Part shown: positions 49,484 to 61,200 of the stretch, piece after piece
Layout of the letters: the number at the start of each line of letters is the position of its first letter
Numbering within the stretch: position 1 is the stretch's first letter
NCBI RefSeq assembly: GCF_036711975.1
Contig: NC_091967.1
Location: 27,776,001 to 27,840,000 of the forward strand
Source: Onthophagus taurus
Lineage: Eukaryota; Arthropoda; Insecta; Coleoptera; Scarabaeidae
DNA: 64,000 bases
Direction of reading: 5' to 3'
Position numbers and translations under genes: made by a program
Notes under the pieces: model-generated
What the model saw: the letters and a program-made list of their open reading frames with translations, nothing else
Told to the model about the DNA's origin: nothing
The model's database searches: none

Positions 49484-50494
49484 TTATGTTTCAAGGTCTT
49501 CTCTGGGTCTTTTAGCCGATATACGAATTGAACTGAATGATCTATCTACTTCCATAGGTTGCACGTTATTATTTTGATTTTGTTTGAATAAATTTTGGTG
49601 TTGTTTAAATAAATTTTGATTTTGAAAATAAGTACTGTTATTAGATAATTGTTTGTGTTGTGAAATTGAAAAAGGATTATTAACAGTATTAAATTGTGGT
49701 TTTTGTAATAGAGCTGGCGTATTCCAATTATGGTATGGATTTCGCGGTATATTAAAATTATTACTTTTAAAATTTCGATTTGGGTTAGCTAAATATATTG
49801 GTTTATAAACTACTTTTGAATTTTCTTTTGATTTTTCTGAAAATAAATTTTTACCTGGAGGTACTGGTTTTAATTTTGGTGAATTATTAATATTTAAATG
49901 GGTTTTTTGTTTACATAAGTAAAGCCAATTTTGTCTTTCTAAAACTATATCCATCGCTGATTCTAAATTAGCGGGTTCTTTTGTATATACGAATTCTCCA
50001 TAATCATTGTAGCTCATTAAACCTCTTAAATAAGTTTGTAACGCGGTCTTTTTATATAAATTTGTTTTTAATACTCTTTCTGTTTGATGTACTGTTATTT
50101 TAATTTTGGTTAATAGTAAATTTAATGCATCTCTAATTCTATCACCTAATGAGTAAGGATTTTCATTTAATTCTGGATTTATTTGCATTAAGTCTGTCAA
50201 AAGGCAATCTTCTGATCGCTGATCTGAATAATTTAATTGTAAACATGTTTTAATATCATGCAAGGTTGTCAATTCGCGTGAAGCAATTAAGTTTTGTGCT
50301 TCTCCTATAAATTTCCCTTTTATAATCTTAATTATAAATGAGTTTATTGCATTTGCCAAATTATCAACGTCAAAATAAACTGAAATGAACTCTTCACAAG
50401 CTTTAATAAATAATGGTAATACTATTGCATTGCCATCAAAATTTGGAATAGCGTTTACTTCGGTTGGTGTTATCGAAGAGCGTGTAAAAGGCAT
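49484..50494 (-). CDS. gag: Errantivirus 2 gag, intact
   Basis: 336 residues from ATG at 50,494. The capsid-like part contains AIPNFDGNAIVLPLFIKACE, aligned with the gag of errantivirus 1, and QTERVLKTNLYKKTALQTYL near the middle. The second half is rich in Asn, Gln and Phe (repeats of NLFKQ(H/N)QN) with basic stretches (KRPRED near the end) and no zinc knuckle, as usual in errantiviruses. It would assemble the intracellular particle. Open throughout although pol and env are broken. Confidence 0.85.
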   Translation of the reverse strand: MPFTRSSITPTEVNAIPNFDGNAIVLPLFIKACEEFISVYFDVDNLANAINSFIIKIIKGKFIGEAQNLIASRELTTLHDIKTCLQLNYSDQRSEDCLLTDLMQINPELNENPYSLGDRIRDALNLLLTKIKITVHQTERVLKTNLYKKTALQTYLRGLMSYNDYGEFVYTKEPANLESAMDIVLERQNWLYLCKQKTHLNINNSPKLKPVPPGKNLFSEKSKENSKVVYKPIYLANPNRNFKSNNFNIPRNPYHNWNTPALLQKPQFNTVNNPFSISQHKQLSNNSTYFQNQNLFKQHQNLFKQNQNNNVQPMEVDRSFSSIRISAKRPREDLET

Positions 50495-50944
50495 TTTGTT
50501 CGAAATGTTTAAGTTTCTAATGTTTAAAATTAATTCGTCAATTTTGTTTTGAAATAATTGATAATTATGGTTTACAAAAAATATTAAAATTACTTACAGG
50601 CTAATTATTGTGATTAATGTTTTCATGTGTTTCTTCTCTGTTGTTTTTGAATAGGGGAAATTTTATCAGCTGGTCGGGGTTGGTGTGTACGGCCGGAAAG
50701 GTTGATCCGTATGTACGTTTCGGGGCTGGTCGGCACTTAGGAAAAATATCCTTCGTCCTGGGGTTGATACTCTCGCCAATTTTAGACTTTGGTACCTTGA
50801 ATCCAATTCACTGTTCGGAAGCCAATGTCGTTCTCTCGTATCTTGTAATTATTCTCGGATCGCGGGTTATAATGTTTTGAAAAACACCACACTTGAAAAT
50901 TTCCAATGTGTTAACTGTAATCTTTAATGTGTTAACCACTTTGT
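50495..50944 (-). other. Errantivirus 2 5' leader
   Basis: Between the primer site and the gag start on the minus strand. No gene. It includes a GC-richer block (50,670-50,740) unlike the rest of the element. Confidence 0.5.
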
Positions 50945-50962
50945 ATCCTTCTGACTGCGCCA
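50945..50962 (-). promoter_or_regulatory. Primer-binding site of errantivirus 2
   Basis: TGGCGCAGTCAGAAGGAT on the minus strand, directly after the 5' LTR; one base differs from the site of errantiviruses 1 and 3. Confidence 0.8.
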
Positions 50963-51213
50963 CTTTTGTTTTTGAAGTTAGAAGTTTTATTTTTAAAAAC
51001 TCTTTTCAAAAATTAAGCTATTTTTATTTTAGAATTAATTACAAAGTTCAAACTAACACTATAACGACGTCGAGAAAATGAATTAATTATTAAGATTTTC
51101 GTGGTCTTTTATACTATTTTCAGAAGATTTATGCTGAATAAGGGCTTTTTATGGAAGTTTCTGGGGATTCTAGGATGAGTCACAGTTCTTCTTAGATATG
51201 GTGACACATAACT
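50962..51213 (-). repeat. 5' LTR of errantivirus 2
   Basis: Pairs with 33,547-33,795. Minus-strand signals: start AGTTATGTGTCACC, TATAAAAGACC, AATAAAA. Followed by TATA, the target duplication, and then at once by satellite. Confidence 0.9.
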
Positions 51214-52275
51214 TATATGTGACATTCAGATGGTAAATGACATGTTGGAGCACGTTTGAGATAAAAAACAAAATGTGCCCAAAACGTGATAAGATGACGT
51301 TATACGACGTTTTGAGCCATGTTTGAACTTTCTATCTTTTTTGGTTTCGATAATTCTGTCAACCATATATGTGATATTCAGATGGTAAATGACAATTTGG
51401 AGCACGTTGGAAATAAAAAACAAAATGTGCCCAAAACGTGATAAGATGACGTTATACGACGTTTTGAGCCATGTTTGAACTTTCTATCTTTTTTGGTTCC
51501 GATAATTCTGTCCACCATATATGTGATATTCAGATGGTAAATGTGATATTGGAGCATGTTGGAGATAAAAAACAAAATGTGCCCAAACGTGATAAGATGA
51601 CGTTATACGACGTTTTGAGCCATGTTTGAACTTTCTATCTTTTTTGGTTCCGATAATTCTGTCGACCATATATGTGATATTCAGATGGTAAACGTGATAT
51701 TGGAGCACGTTGGAGATAAAAAACAAAATGTGCCCAAAACGTGATAAGGTGACGTTATACGACGTTTTGAGCCATGTTTGAATTTTCTATCACTTTTGGT
51801 TGCAATAACTCTGTCGACCATATATGTGACATTCAGATGGTAAATGACATGTTGGAGCACGTTGGAAATAAAAAACAAAATGTGCCCAAAACGTGATAAG
51901 ATGACGTTATACGACGTTTTGAGCCATGTTTGAACTTTCTATCTTTTTTGGTTCCGATAATTCTGTCGACCATATATGTGATATTCAGATGGTAAATGAC
52001 AATTTGGAGCACGTTGGAGATAAAAAACAAAATCTGCCCAAAACGTGATAAGATGACGTTATACGACGTTTTGAGCCATGTTTGAACTTTCTATCTTTTG
52101 TGGTTCCGATAATTCTGTCGACCATATATGTGATATTCAGATGGTAAATGTGATATTGGAGCACGTTGGAGATAAAAAACAAAATGTGCCCAAAACGTGA
52201 TAAGATGACGTTATACGACGTTTTGAGCCATGTTTGAACTTTCTAGCACTTTTGATTCCGATAATTCTGTCGACC
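51214..52275 (+). repeat. Satellite array, subfamily A
   Basis: About seven monomers at a 152-bp period, distinguished by AAGATGACGTTATACGACGTTTTGAG. Reverse-strand open frames repeating at 152-bp steps (MFFISNVLQ..YHLNITYMVD) come from a monomer length that is not a multiple of three but lacks stops for about 65 codons. Confidence 0.95.
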
Positions 52276-55200
52276 ATAAATGTGATATTCAGTAGAAAAG
52301 TTGGAGATAAAAAACAAAATGTGCCCAAAACGTGATATTATGACGTTATACGCCGTTCTAAGCCATGTTTGAACTTTCTATCACTTTTGGTTCCGATAAT
52401 TCTGTTGACCATATTTGTGATATTCAGGCGTCAAATGTCATCTTGGAGCATGTTGGAGATAAAAGCAAAATGTGCCCAAAACGTGATATTATGACCTTAT
52501 ACGCCGTTCTGAGCCATGTTTGAACTTTCTATCACTTTTGGTTCCGATAATTCTGTCGACCATATATGTGATATTCAGGGGCCAAATGTCATCTTGGAGC
52601 ATGTTGGAGATAAAAAACAAAATGTGCCCAAAACGTGATATTATGACGTTATATGCCGTTCTGAGCAATGTTTGAACTTTCTATCACTTTTGGTTCCGAT
52701 AATTCTGTCGACCATATATGTGATATTCAGGGGCCAAATGTCATCTTGGAGCATGTTGGAGATAAAAAACAAAATGTGCCCAAAACGTGATATTATGACG
52801 TTATGCGCCGTTCTGAGCCATGTTTGAACTTTCTATCACTTCTGGTTCCGATAATGCTGTTGACCTTATTTGTGATATTCAGGCGCCAAATAACATGTTG
52901 AAGATAAAAAACAAAATGTGCCCAAAACGTGATATTATGACGTTATACGCCGTTCTGAGCCATGTTTGAACCTTCTATCACTTTTGGTTCCGATAATTCT
53001 GTCGACCATATATGTGATATTCAGGGCCCAAATGTCATCTTGGAGCATGTTGGAGATAAAAAACAAAATGTGCCCAAAACGTGATATTGTGACGTTATAC
53101 GCCGTTCTGAGCCATGTTTGAACTTTCTATCACTTTTGGTTCCGATAATTCTGTTGACCATATTTGTGATATTCAGGCGCCAAATGACATGTTGGAGCAT
53201 GTTGGAGATAAAAAATGAAATGTGCCCAAAACGTGATATTATGACGTTATACGCCGTTCTGAGCCATGTTTGAACTTTCTATCACTTTTGGTTCCGATAA
53301 TTCTGATGACCATATTTGTGATATTCTGGCGCCAAATAACATGATGAAGATGAAATACAAAATGTGCCCAAAACGTGATATTATGACGTTATACGCCGTT
53401 CTGAGTCATGTTTGAACTTTCTATCACTTTTGGTTCCGATAATTCTGTTGACCATATTTGTGATATTCAGGCGTCAAATGACGTGATGGAGCATGTTGAA
53501 GATAAAAAACAAAATGTGCCCAAAACGTGATATTATGACGTTATACGCCGTCCTGAGCCATGTTTGAACTTTCTATCACTTTTGGTTCCGATAATTCTGT
53601 TGACCATATTTGTGATATTCAGGCGCCAAATGACATGTTGGAGCATGTTGGAGATAAAAAACAAAATGTGCCCAAAACGTGATATTATGACGTTATACGC
53701 CGTTCTGAGCTATGTTTGAACTTTCTATCACTTTTGGTTCCGATAATTATCTTAGACCATATATGTGATATTCAGTGTTGGAGATAAAAAACAAAATGTG
53801 CCCAAAACGTGATATTATGACGTTATACGCCGTTCTGAGCCATGCTTGAACTTTCTATCACTTTTGGTTTCGATAATTCTGATGACCATATTTGTGATAT
53901 TCAGGCGCCAAATAACATGATGAAGATGAAAAACAAAATGTGCCCAAAACGTGATATTATGACGTTATACGCCGTTCTGAGCCATGTTTGAACTTTCTAT
54001 CACTTTTGGTTCCGATAATTCTGATGACCATATTTGTGATATTTAGGGGCCAAATGTCATCTTGGAGCATGTTGGAGATAAAAAATGAAATGTGCCCAAA
54101 ACGTGATATTATGACGTTATACGCCGTTCTGAGCCATGTTTGAACTTTCTATCACTTTTGGTTCCGATAATTCTGATGACCATATTTGTGATATTCTGGC
54201 GCCAAATAACATGATGAAGATGAAATACAAAATGTGCCCAAAACGTGATATTATGACGTTATACGCCGTTCTGAGTCATGTTTGAACTTTCTATCACTTT
54301 TGGTTCCGATAATTCTGTTGACCATATTTCTGATATTCAGGCGTCAAATGACGTGTTAGAGCATGTTGAAGATAAAAAACAAAATGTGCCCAAAACGTGA
54401 TATTATGACGTTATACGCCGTCCTGAGCCATGTTTGAACTTTCTATCACTTTTGGTTCCGATAATTCTGATGACCATATTTGTGATATTCTGGCGCCAAA
54501 TAACATGATGAAGATGAAATACAAAATGTGCCCAAAACGTGATATTATGACGTTATACGCCGTTCTGAGCCATGTTTGAACTTTCTATCACTTTTGGTTC
54601 CAATAATTCTGATGACCATATTTGTGATATTCAGGCGCCAAATAACATAATGAAGATAAAAAACAAAATGTACCCAAAACGTGATATTATGACGTTATAC
54701 GCCGTTCTGAACCATGCTTGAACTTTCTGTCACTTTTGGTTCCGATAATTCTGTTGACGATATTTGTGATATTCAGGGGCCAAATGTCATCTTGGAGCAT
54801 GTTGGAGATAAAAAACAAAATGTGCCCAAAACGTGATATTATGACGTTATACGCCGTTCTGAGCTATGTTTGAACTTTGTATCACTTTTGGTTCCGATAA
54901 TTATCCTAGACCATATATGTGATACTCAGTGTTGGAGATAAAAAACAAAATGTGCCCAAAACGCGATATTATGACGTTATACGCCGTTCTGAGCCATGTT
55001 TGAACTTTCTAGCACTTTTGGTTCCGATAATTCTGTTGACCATATTTGTGATATTCAGGCGCCAAATGACATGTTGGAGCATGTTGGAGATAAAAAACAA
55101 AATGTGCCCAAAACGTGATATTATGACGTTATACGCCGTTCTGAGCCATGTTTGAGCTTTCTATCACTTTTGGTTCCGATAATTCTGTTGACCATATTTG

Positions 55201-58200
55201 TGATATTCAGGCGCCAAATGATATGTTGGAGCATGTTGGAGATAAAAAACAAAATGTGCCCAAAACGTGATATTATGACGTTATACGCCGTTCTGAGCCA
55301 TGTTTGAACTTTCTATCACTTTTGGTTCCGATAATTCTGATGACCATATTTGTGATATTCTGGCGCCAAATAACATGATGAAGATGAAATACAAAATGTG
55401 CCCAAAACGTGATATTATGACGTTATACGCCGTTCTGAGTCATGTTTGAACTTTCTATCACTTTTGGTTCCGATAATTCTGTTGACCATATTTGTGATAT
55501 TTAGGGGCCAAATGTCATCTTGGAGCATGTTGGAGATAAAAAATAAAATGTGCCCAAAACGTGATATTATGACGTTATACGCCGTTCTGAGCTATGTTTG
55601 AACTTTCTATCACTTTTGGTTCCGATAATTATCCTAGACCATATATGTGATATTCAGTGTTGGAGATAAAAAACAAAATGTGCCCAAAACGTGATATTAT
55701 GACGTTATACGCCGTTCTGAGCCATGTTTGAACTTTCTATCACTTTTGGTTCCGATAATTCTGTTGACCATATTTGTGATATTCAGGCGCCAAATGACAT
55801 GTTGGAGCATGTTGGAGATAAAAAACGAAATGTGCCCAAAACGTGATATTATGACGTTATACGCCGTTCTGAGCCATGTTTGAACTTTCTATCACTTTTG
55901 GTTCCGATAATTCTGTTGACCATATTTGTGATATTTAGGGGCCAAATGTCATCTTGGAGCATGTTGGAGATAAAAAATGAAATGTGCACAAAACGTGATA
56001 TTATGACGTTATACGCCGTTCTGAGCCATGTTTGAACTTTCTATCACTTTTGGTTCCGATAATTCTGATGACCATATTTGTGATATTCTGGCGCCAAATA
56101 ACATGATGAAGATGAAATACAAAATGTGCCCAAAACGTGATATTATGACGTTATACGCCGTTCTGAGCCATGTTTGAACTTTCTATCACTTTTGGTTCCG
56201 ATAATTCTGATGACCATATTTGTGATATTCTGGCGCCAAATAACATGATGAAGATGAAATACAAAATGTGCCCAAAACGTGATATTATGACGTTATACGC
56301 CGTTCTGAGTCATGTTTGAACTTTCTATCACTTTTGGTTCCGATAATTCTGTTGACCATATTTGTGATATTCAGGCGTCAAATGACGTGTTGGAGCATGT
56401 TGAAGATAAAAAACAAAATGTGCCCAAAACGTGATATTATGACGTTATACGCCGTCCTGAGCCATGTTTGAACTTTCTATCACTTTTGGTTCCGATAATT
56501 CTGTTGACCATATTTGTGATATTCAGGCGCCAAATGACATGTTGGAGATAAAAAACAAAATGTGCCCAAAACGTGATATTATCACGTTATACGCCGTTCT
56601 GAGCCATGTTTGAACTTTCTATCACTTTTGGTTCCGATAATTCTGATGACCATATTTGTGATATTCTGGCGCCAAATAACATGATGAAGATGAAATACAA
56701 AATGTGCCCAAAACGTGATATTATGACGTTATACGCCGTTCTGAGCCATGTTTGAACTTTCTATCACTTTTGGTTCCAATAATTCTGATGACCATATTTG
56801 TGATATTCAGGCGCCAAATAACATAATGAAGATAAAAAACAAAATGTACCCAAAACGTGATATTATGACGTTATACGCCGTTCTGAACCATGCTTGAACT
56901 TTCTGTCACTTTTGGTTCCGATAATTCTGTTGACGATATTTGTGATATTCAGGGGCCAAATGTCATCTTGGAGCATGTTGGAGATAAAAAACAAAATGTG
57001 CCCAAAACGTGATATTATGACGTTATACGCCGTTCTGAGCTATGTTTGAACTTTGTATCACTTTTGGTTCCGATAATTATCCTAGACCATATATGTGATA
57101 CTCAGTGTTGGAGATAAAAAACAAAATGTGCCCAAAACGTGATATTATGACGTTATACGCCGTTCTGAGCCATGTTTGAACTTTCTATCACTTTTGGTTC
57201 CGATAATTCTGTTGACCATATTTGTGATATTCAGGCGCCAAATGACATGTTGGAGCATGTTGGAGATAAAAAACAAAATGTGCCCAAAACGTGATATTAT
57301 GACGTTATACGCCGTTCTGAGCTATGTTTGAACTTTCTATCACTTTTGGTTCCGATAATTATCCTAGACCATATATGTGATATTCAGTGTTGGAGATAAA
57401 AAACAAAATGTGCCCAAAACGTGATATTATGACGTTATACGCCGTTCTGAGCCATGTTTGAACTTTCTATCACTTTTGGTTCCGATAATTCTGTTGACCA
57501 TATTTGTGATATTCAGGCGCCAAATGACATGTTGGAGCATGTTGGAGATAAAAAACAAGATATGCCCAAAACGTGATATTATGACGTTATACGCCGTTCT
57601 GAGCCATGTTTGAACTTTCTATCACTTTTGGTTCCAATAATTCTGATGACCATATTTGTGATATTCAGGCGCCAAATGACATGTTGGAGCATGTTGGAGA
57701 TAAAAAACAAAATGTGCCCAAAACGTGATATTATGACGTTATACGCCGTTCTGAGCCATGTTTGAACTTTCTTTCACTTTTGGTTCCGATAATTCTGTTG
57801 ACCATATTTGTGATATTCAGGCGCCAAATGACATGTTGGAACATGTTGGAGATAAAAAACGAAATGTGCCCAAAACGTGATATTATGACGTTATACGCCG
57901 TTCTGAGCCATGTTTGAACTTTCTATCACTTTTGGTTCCGATAATTCTGTTGACCATATTTGTGATATTTAGGGGCCAAATGTCATCTTGGAGCATGTTG
58001 GAGATAAAAAATGAAATGTGCCCAAAACGTGATATTATGACGTTATACGCCGTTCTGAGCCATGTTTGAACTTTCTATCACTTTTGGTTCCGATAATTCT
58101 GATGACCATATTTGTGATATTCTGGCGCCAAATAACATGATGAAGATGAAATACAAAATGTGCCCAAAACGTGATATTATGACGTTATACGCCGTTCTGA

Positions 58201-61200
58201 GTCATGTTTGAACTTTCTATCACTTTTGGTTCCGATAATTCTGTTGACCATATTTGTGATATTTAGGGGCCAAATGTCATCTTGGAGCATGTTGGAGATA
58301 AAAAATAAAATGTGCCCAAAACGTGATATTATGACGTTATACGCCGTTCTGAGCCATGTTTGAACTTTCTATCACTTTTGGTTCCGATAATTCTGATGAC
58401 CATATTTGTGATATTCTGGCGCCAAATAACATGATGAAGTTAAAAAACAAAATGTGCCCAAAACGTGATATTATGACGTTATACGCCGTTCTGAGCCATG
58501 TTTGAACTTTCTATCACTTTTGGTTCCGATAATTCTGATGACCATATCTGTGATATTCTGGCGCCAAATAACATGATGAAGATGAAATACAAAATGTGCC
58601 CAAAACGTGATATTATGACGTTATACGCCGTTCTGAGCCATGTTTGAACTTTCTATCACTTTTGGTTTCGATAATTCTGTTGACCATATTTGTGATATTC
58701 AGGCGCCAAATGACATGTTGGAGCATGTTGGAGATAAAAAACAAAATGTGCCCAAAACGTGATATTATGACGTTATACGCCGTTCTGAGCCATGTTTGAA
58801 CTTTCTATCACTTTTGGTTCCGATAATTCTGTTGACCATATTTGTGATATTTAGGGGCCAAATGTCATCTTGGAGCATGTTGGAGATAAAAAATAAAATG
58901 TGCCCAAAACGTGATATTATGACGTTATACGCCGTTCTGAGCCATGTTTGAACTTTCTATCACTTTTGGTTCCGATAATTCTGATGACCATATTTGTGAT
59001 ATTCTGGCGCCAAATAACATGATGAAGATAAAAAACAAAATGTGCCCAAAACGTGATATTATGACGTTATACGCCGTTCTGAACCATGTTTGAACTTTCT
59101 ATCACTTTTGGTTCCGATAATTCTGTCGACCATATATGTGATATTCAGTGGCCAAATGTCATCTTGGAGCATGTTGGAGATAAAAAACAAAATGTGAGCA
59201 AAACGTGATATTATGACGTTATACGCCGTTCTGAGCCATATTTGAACTTTCTATCACTTTTGGTTCCGATAATTCTGTTGACCATATTTGTGATATTCAG
59301 GGGCCAAATGTCATCTTGGAGGAGGTTGGAGATAAAAAACAAAATGTGCCCAAAACGTGATATTATGACGTTATACGCCGTTCTGAGCCATGTTTGAACT
59401 TTCTATCACTTTTGGTTCCGATAATTCTGTCGACCATATATGTGATATTCAGGGGCCAAATGTCATCTTGGAGCATGTTGGAGATAAAAAACAAAATGTG
59501 CCGAAAACGTGATATTATGACATTATACGCCGTTCTGAGCCATGTTTGAACTTTCTATCACTTTTGGTTCCGATAATTCTGTTGACCATATTTGTGATAT
59601 TCAGGCGCCAAATAACATGTTTAAGATAAAAAACAAAATGTGCCCAAAACGTGATATTATGACGTTATACGCCGTTCTGAGCCATGTTTGAACTTTCTAT
59701 CACTTTTGGTTCCGATAATTCTGTCGACCATATATGTGATATTCAGGGGCCAAATGTCATCTTGGAGCATGTTGGAGATAAAAAACAAAATGTGCCGAAA
59801 ACGTGATATTATGACGTTATACGCCGTTCTGAGCCATGTTTGAACTTTCTATCACTTTTGGTTCCGATAATTCTGTCGACCATATATGTGATATTCAGGG
59901 GCCAAATGTCATCTTGGAGCATGTTGGAGATAAAAAACAAAATGTGCCGAAAACGTGATATTATGACGTTATACGCCGTTCTGAGCCATGTTTGAACTTT
60001 CTATCACTTTTGGTTACGATAATTCTGTCGACCATATAAGTGATATTCAGGGGCCATATGTCATCTTGGAGCATGTTGTAGATAAAAAACAAAATGTGCC
60101 CAAAACGTGATATTATGACGTTATACGCCGTTCTGAGCCATGTTTGAACTTTCTATCACTTTTGGTTACGATAATTCTGTCGACCATATAAGTGATATTC
60201 AGGGGCCATATGTCATCTTGGAGCATGTTGTAGATAAAAAAGAAAATGTGCCCAAAACGTGATATTATGACGTTATACGCCGTTCTGAGCCATGTTTGAA
60301 CTTTCTATCACTTTTGGTTCCGATAATTCTGTTGACCATATTTGTGATATTCAGGCGCCAAATGACATGTTGGAGATATAAAACAAAATGTGCCCAAAAC
60401 GTGATATTATGACGTTATATGCCGTTCTGAGCCATGTTTGAACTTTCTATCACTTTTGGTTCCGATAATTCTGATGACCATATTTGTGATATTCTGGCGC
60501 CAAATAACATGATGAAGATGAAATACAAAATGTGCCCAAAACGTGATATTATGACGTTATACGCCGTTCTGAACCATGTTTGGACTTTCTATCCCTTTGG
60601 GTCCGATAATTCTGTTGACGATATTTGTGATATTCAGGGGCCAAATGTCATCTTGGAGCATGTTGGAGATAAAAAACAAAATGTGCCCAAAACGTGATAT
60701 TATGACGTTATACGCCGTTCTGAGCCATGTTTGAACTTTCTATCACTTTTGGTTCCGATAATTCTGTCGACCATATATGTGATATTCAGGGGCCAAATGT
60801 CATCTTGGAGCATGTTGTAGATAAAAAACAAAATGTGCCCAAAACGTGATATTATGACGTTATACGCCGTTCTGAGCCATGTTTGAACTTTCTATCCCTT
60901 TGGGTCCGATAATTCTGTTGACGATATTTGTGATATTGAGGGGCCAAATGTCATCTTGGAGCATGTTGGAGATAAAAAACAAAATGTGCCCAAAACGTGA
61001 TATTATGACGTTATACGCCGTTCTGAGCCATGTTTGAACTTTCTATCCCTTTGGGTCCGATAATTCTGTTGACGATATTTGTGATATTGAGGGGCCAAAT
61101 GTCATCTTGGAGCATGTTGGAGATAAAAAACAAAATGTGCCCAAAACGTGATATTATGACGTTATACGCTGTTCTGAGCCATGTTTGAACTTTCTATCAC

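Larger units (their letters stand above)
33547..51213 (-). mobile_element. Errantivirus 2 (Gypsy group, with env), interrupted by P2
   Basis: Two LTRs in minus orientation (33,547-33,795 and 50,962-51,213), flanked by TATA (33,543-33,546 and 51,214-51,217). Order on the minus strand: LTR, primer site, gag, protease, RT, [Polinton block], env, polypurine tract, LTR. RNase H, integrase and the env start are absent, lost with the P2 insertion or a deletion. LTRs agree at roughly 97 percent by eye. Confidence 0.85.
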
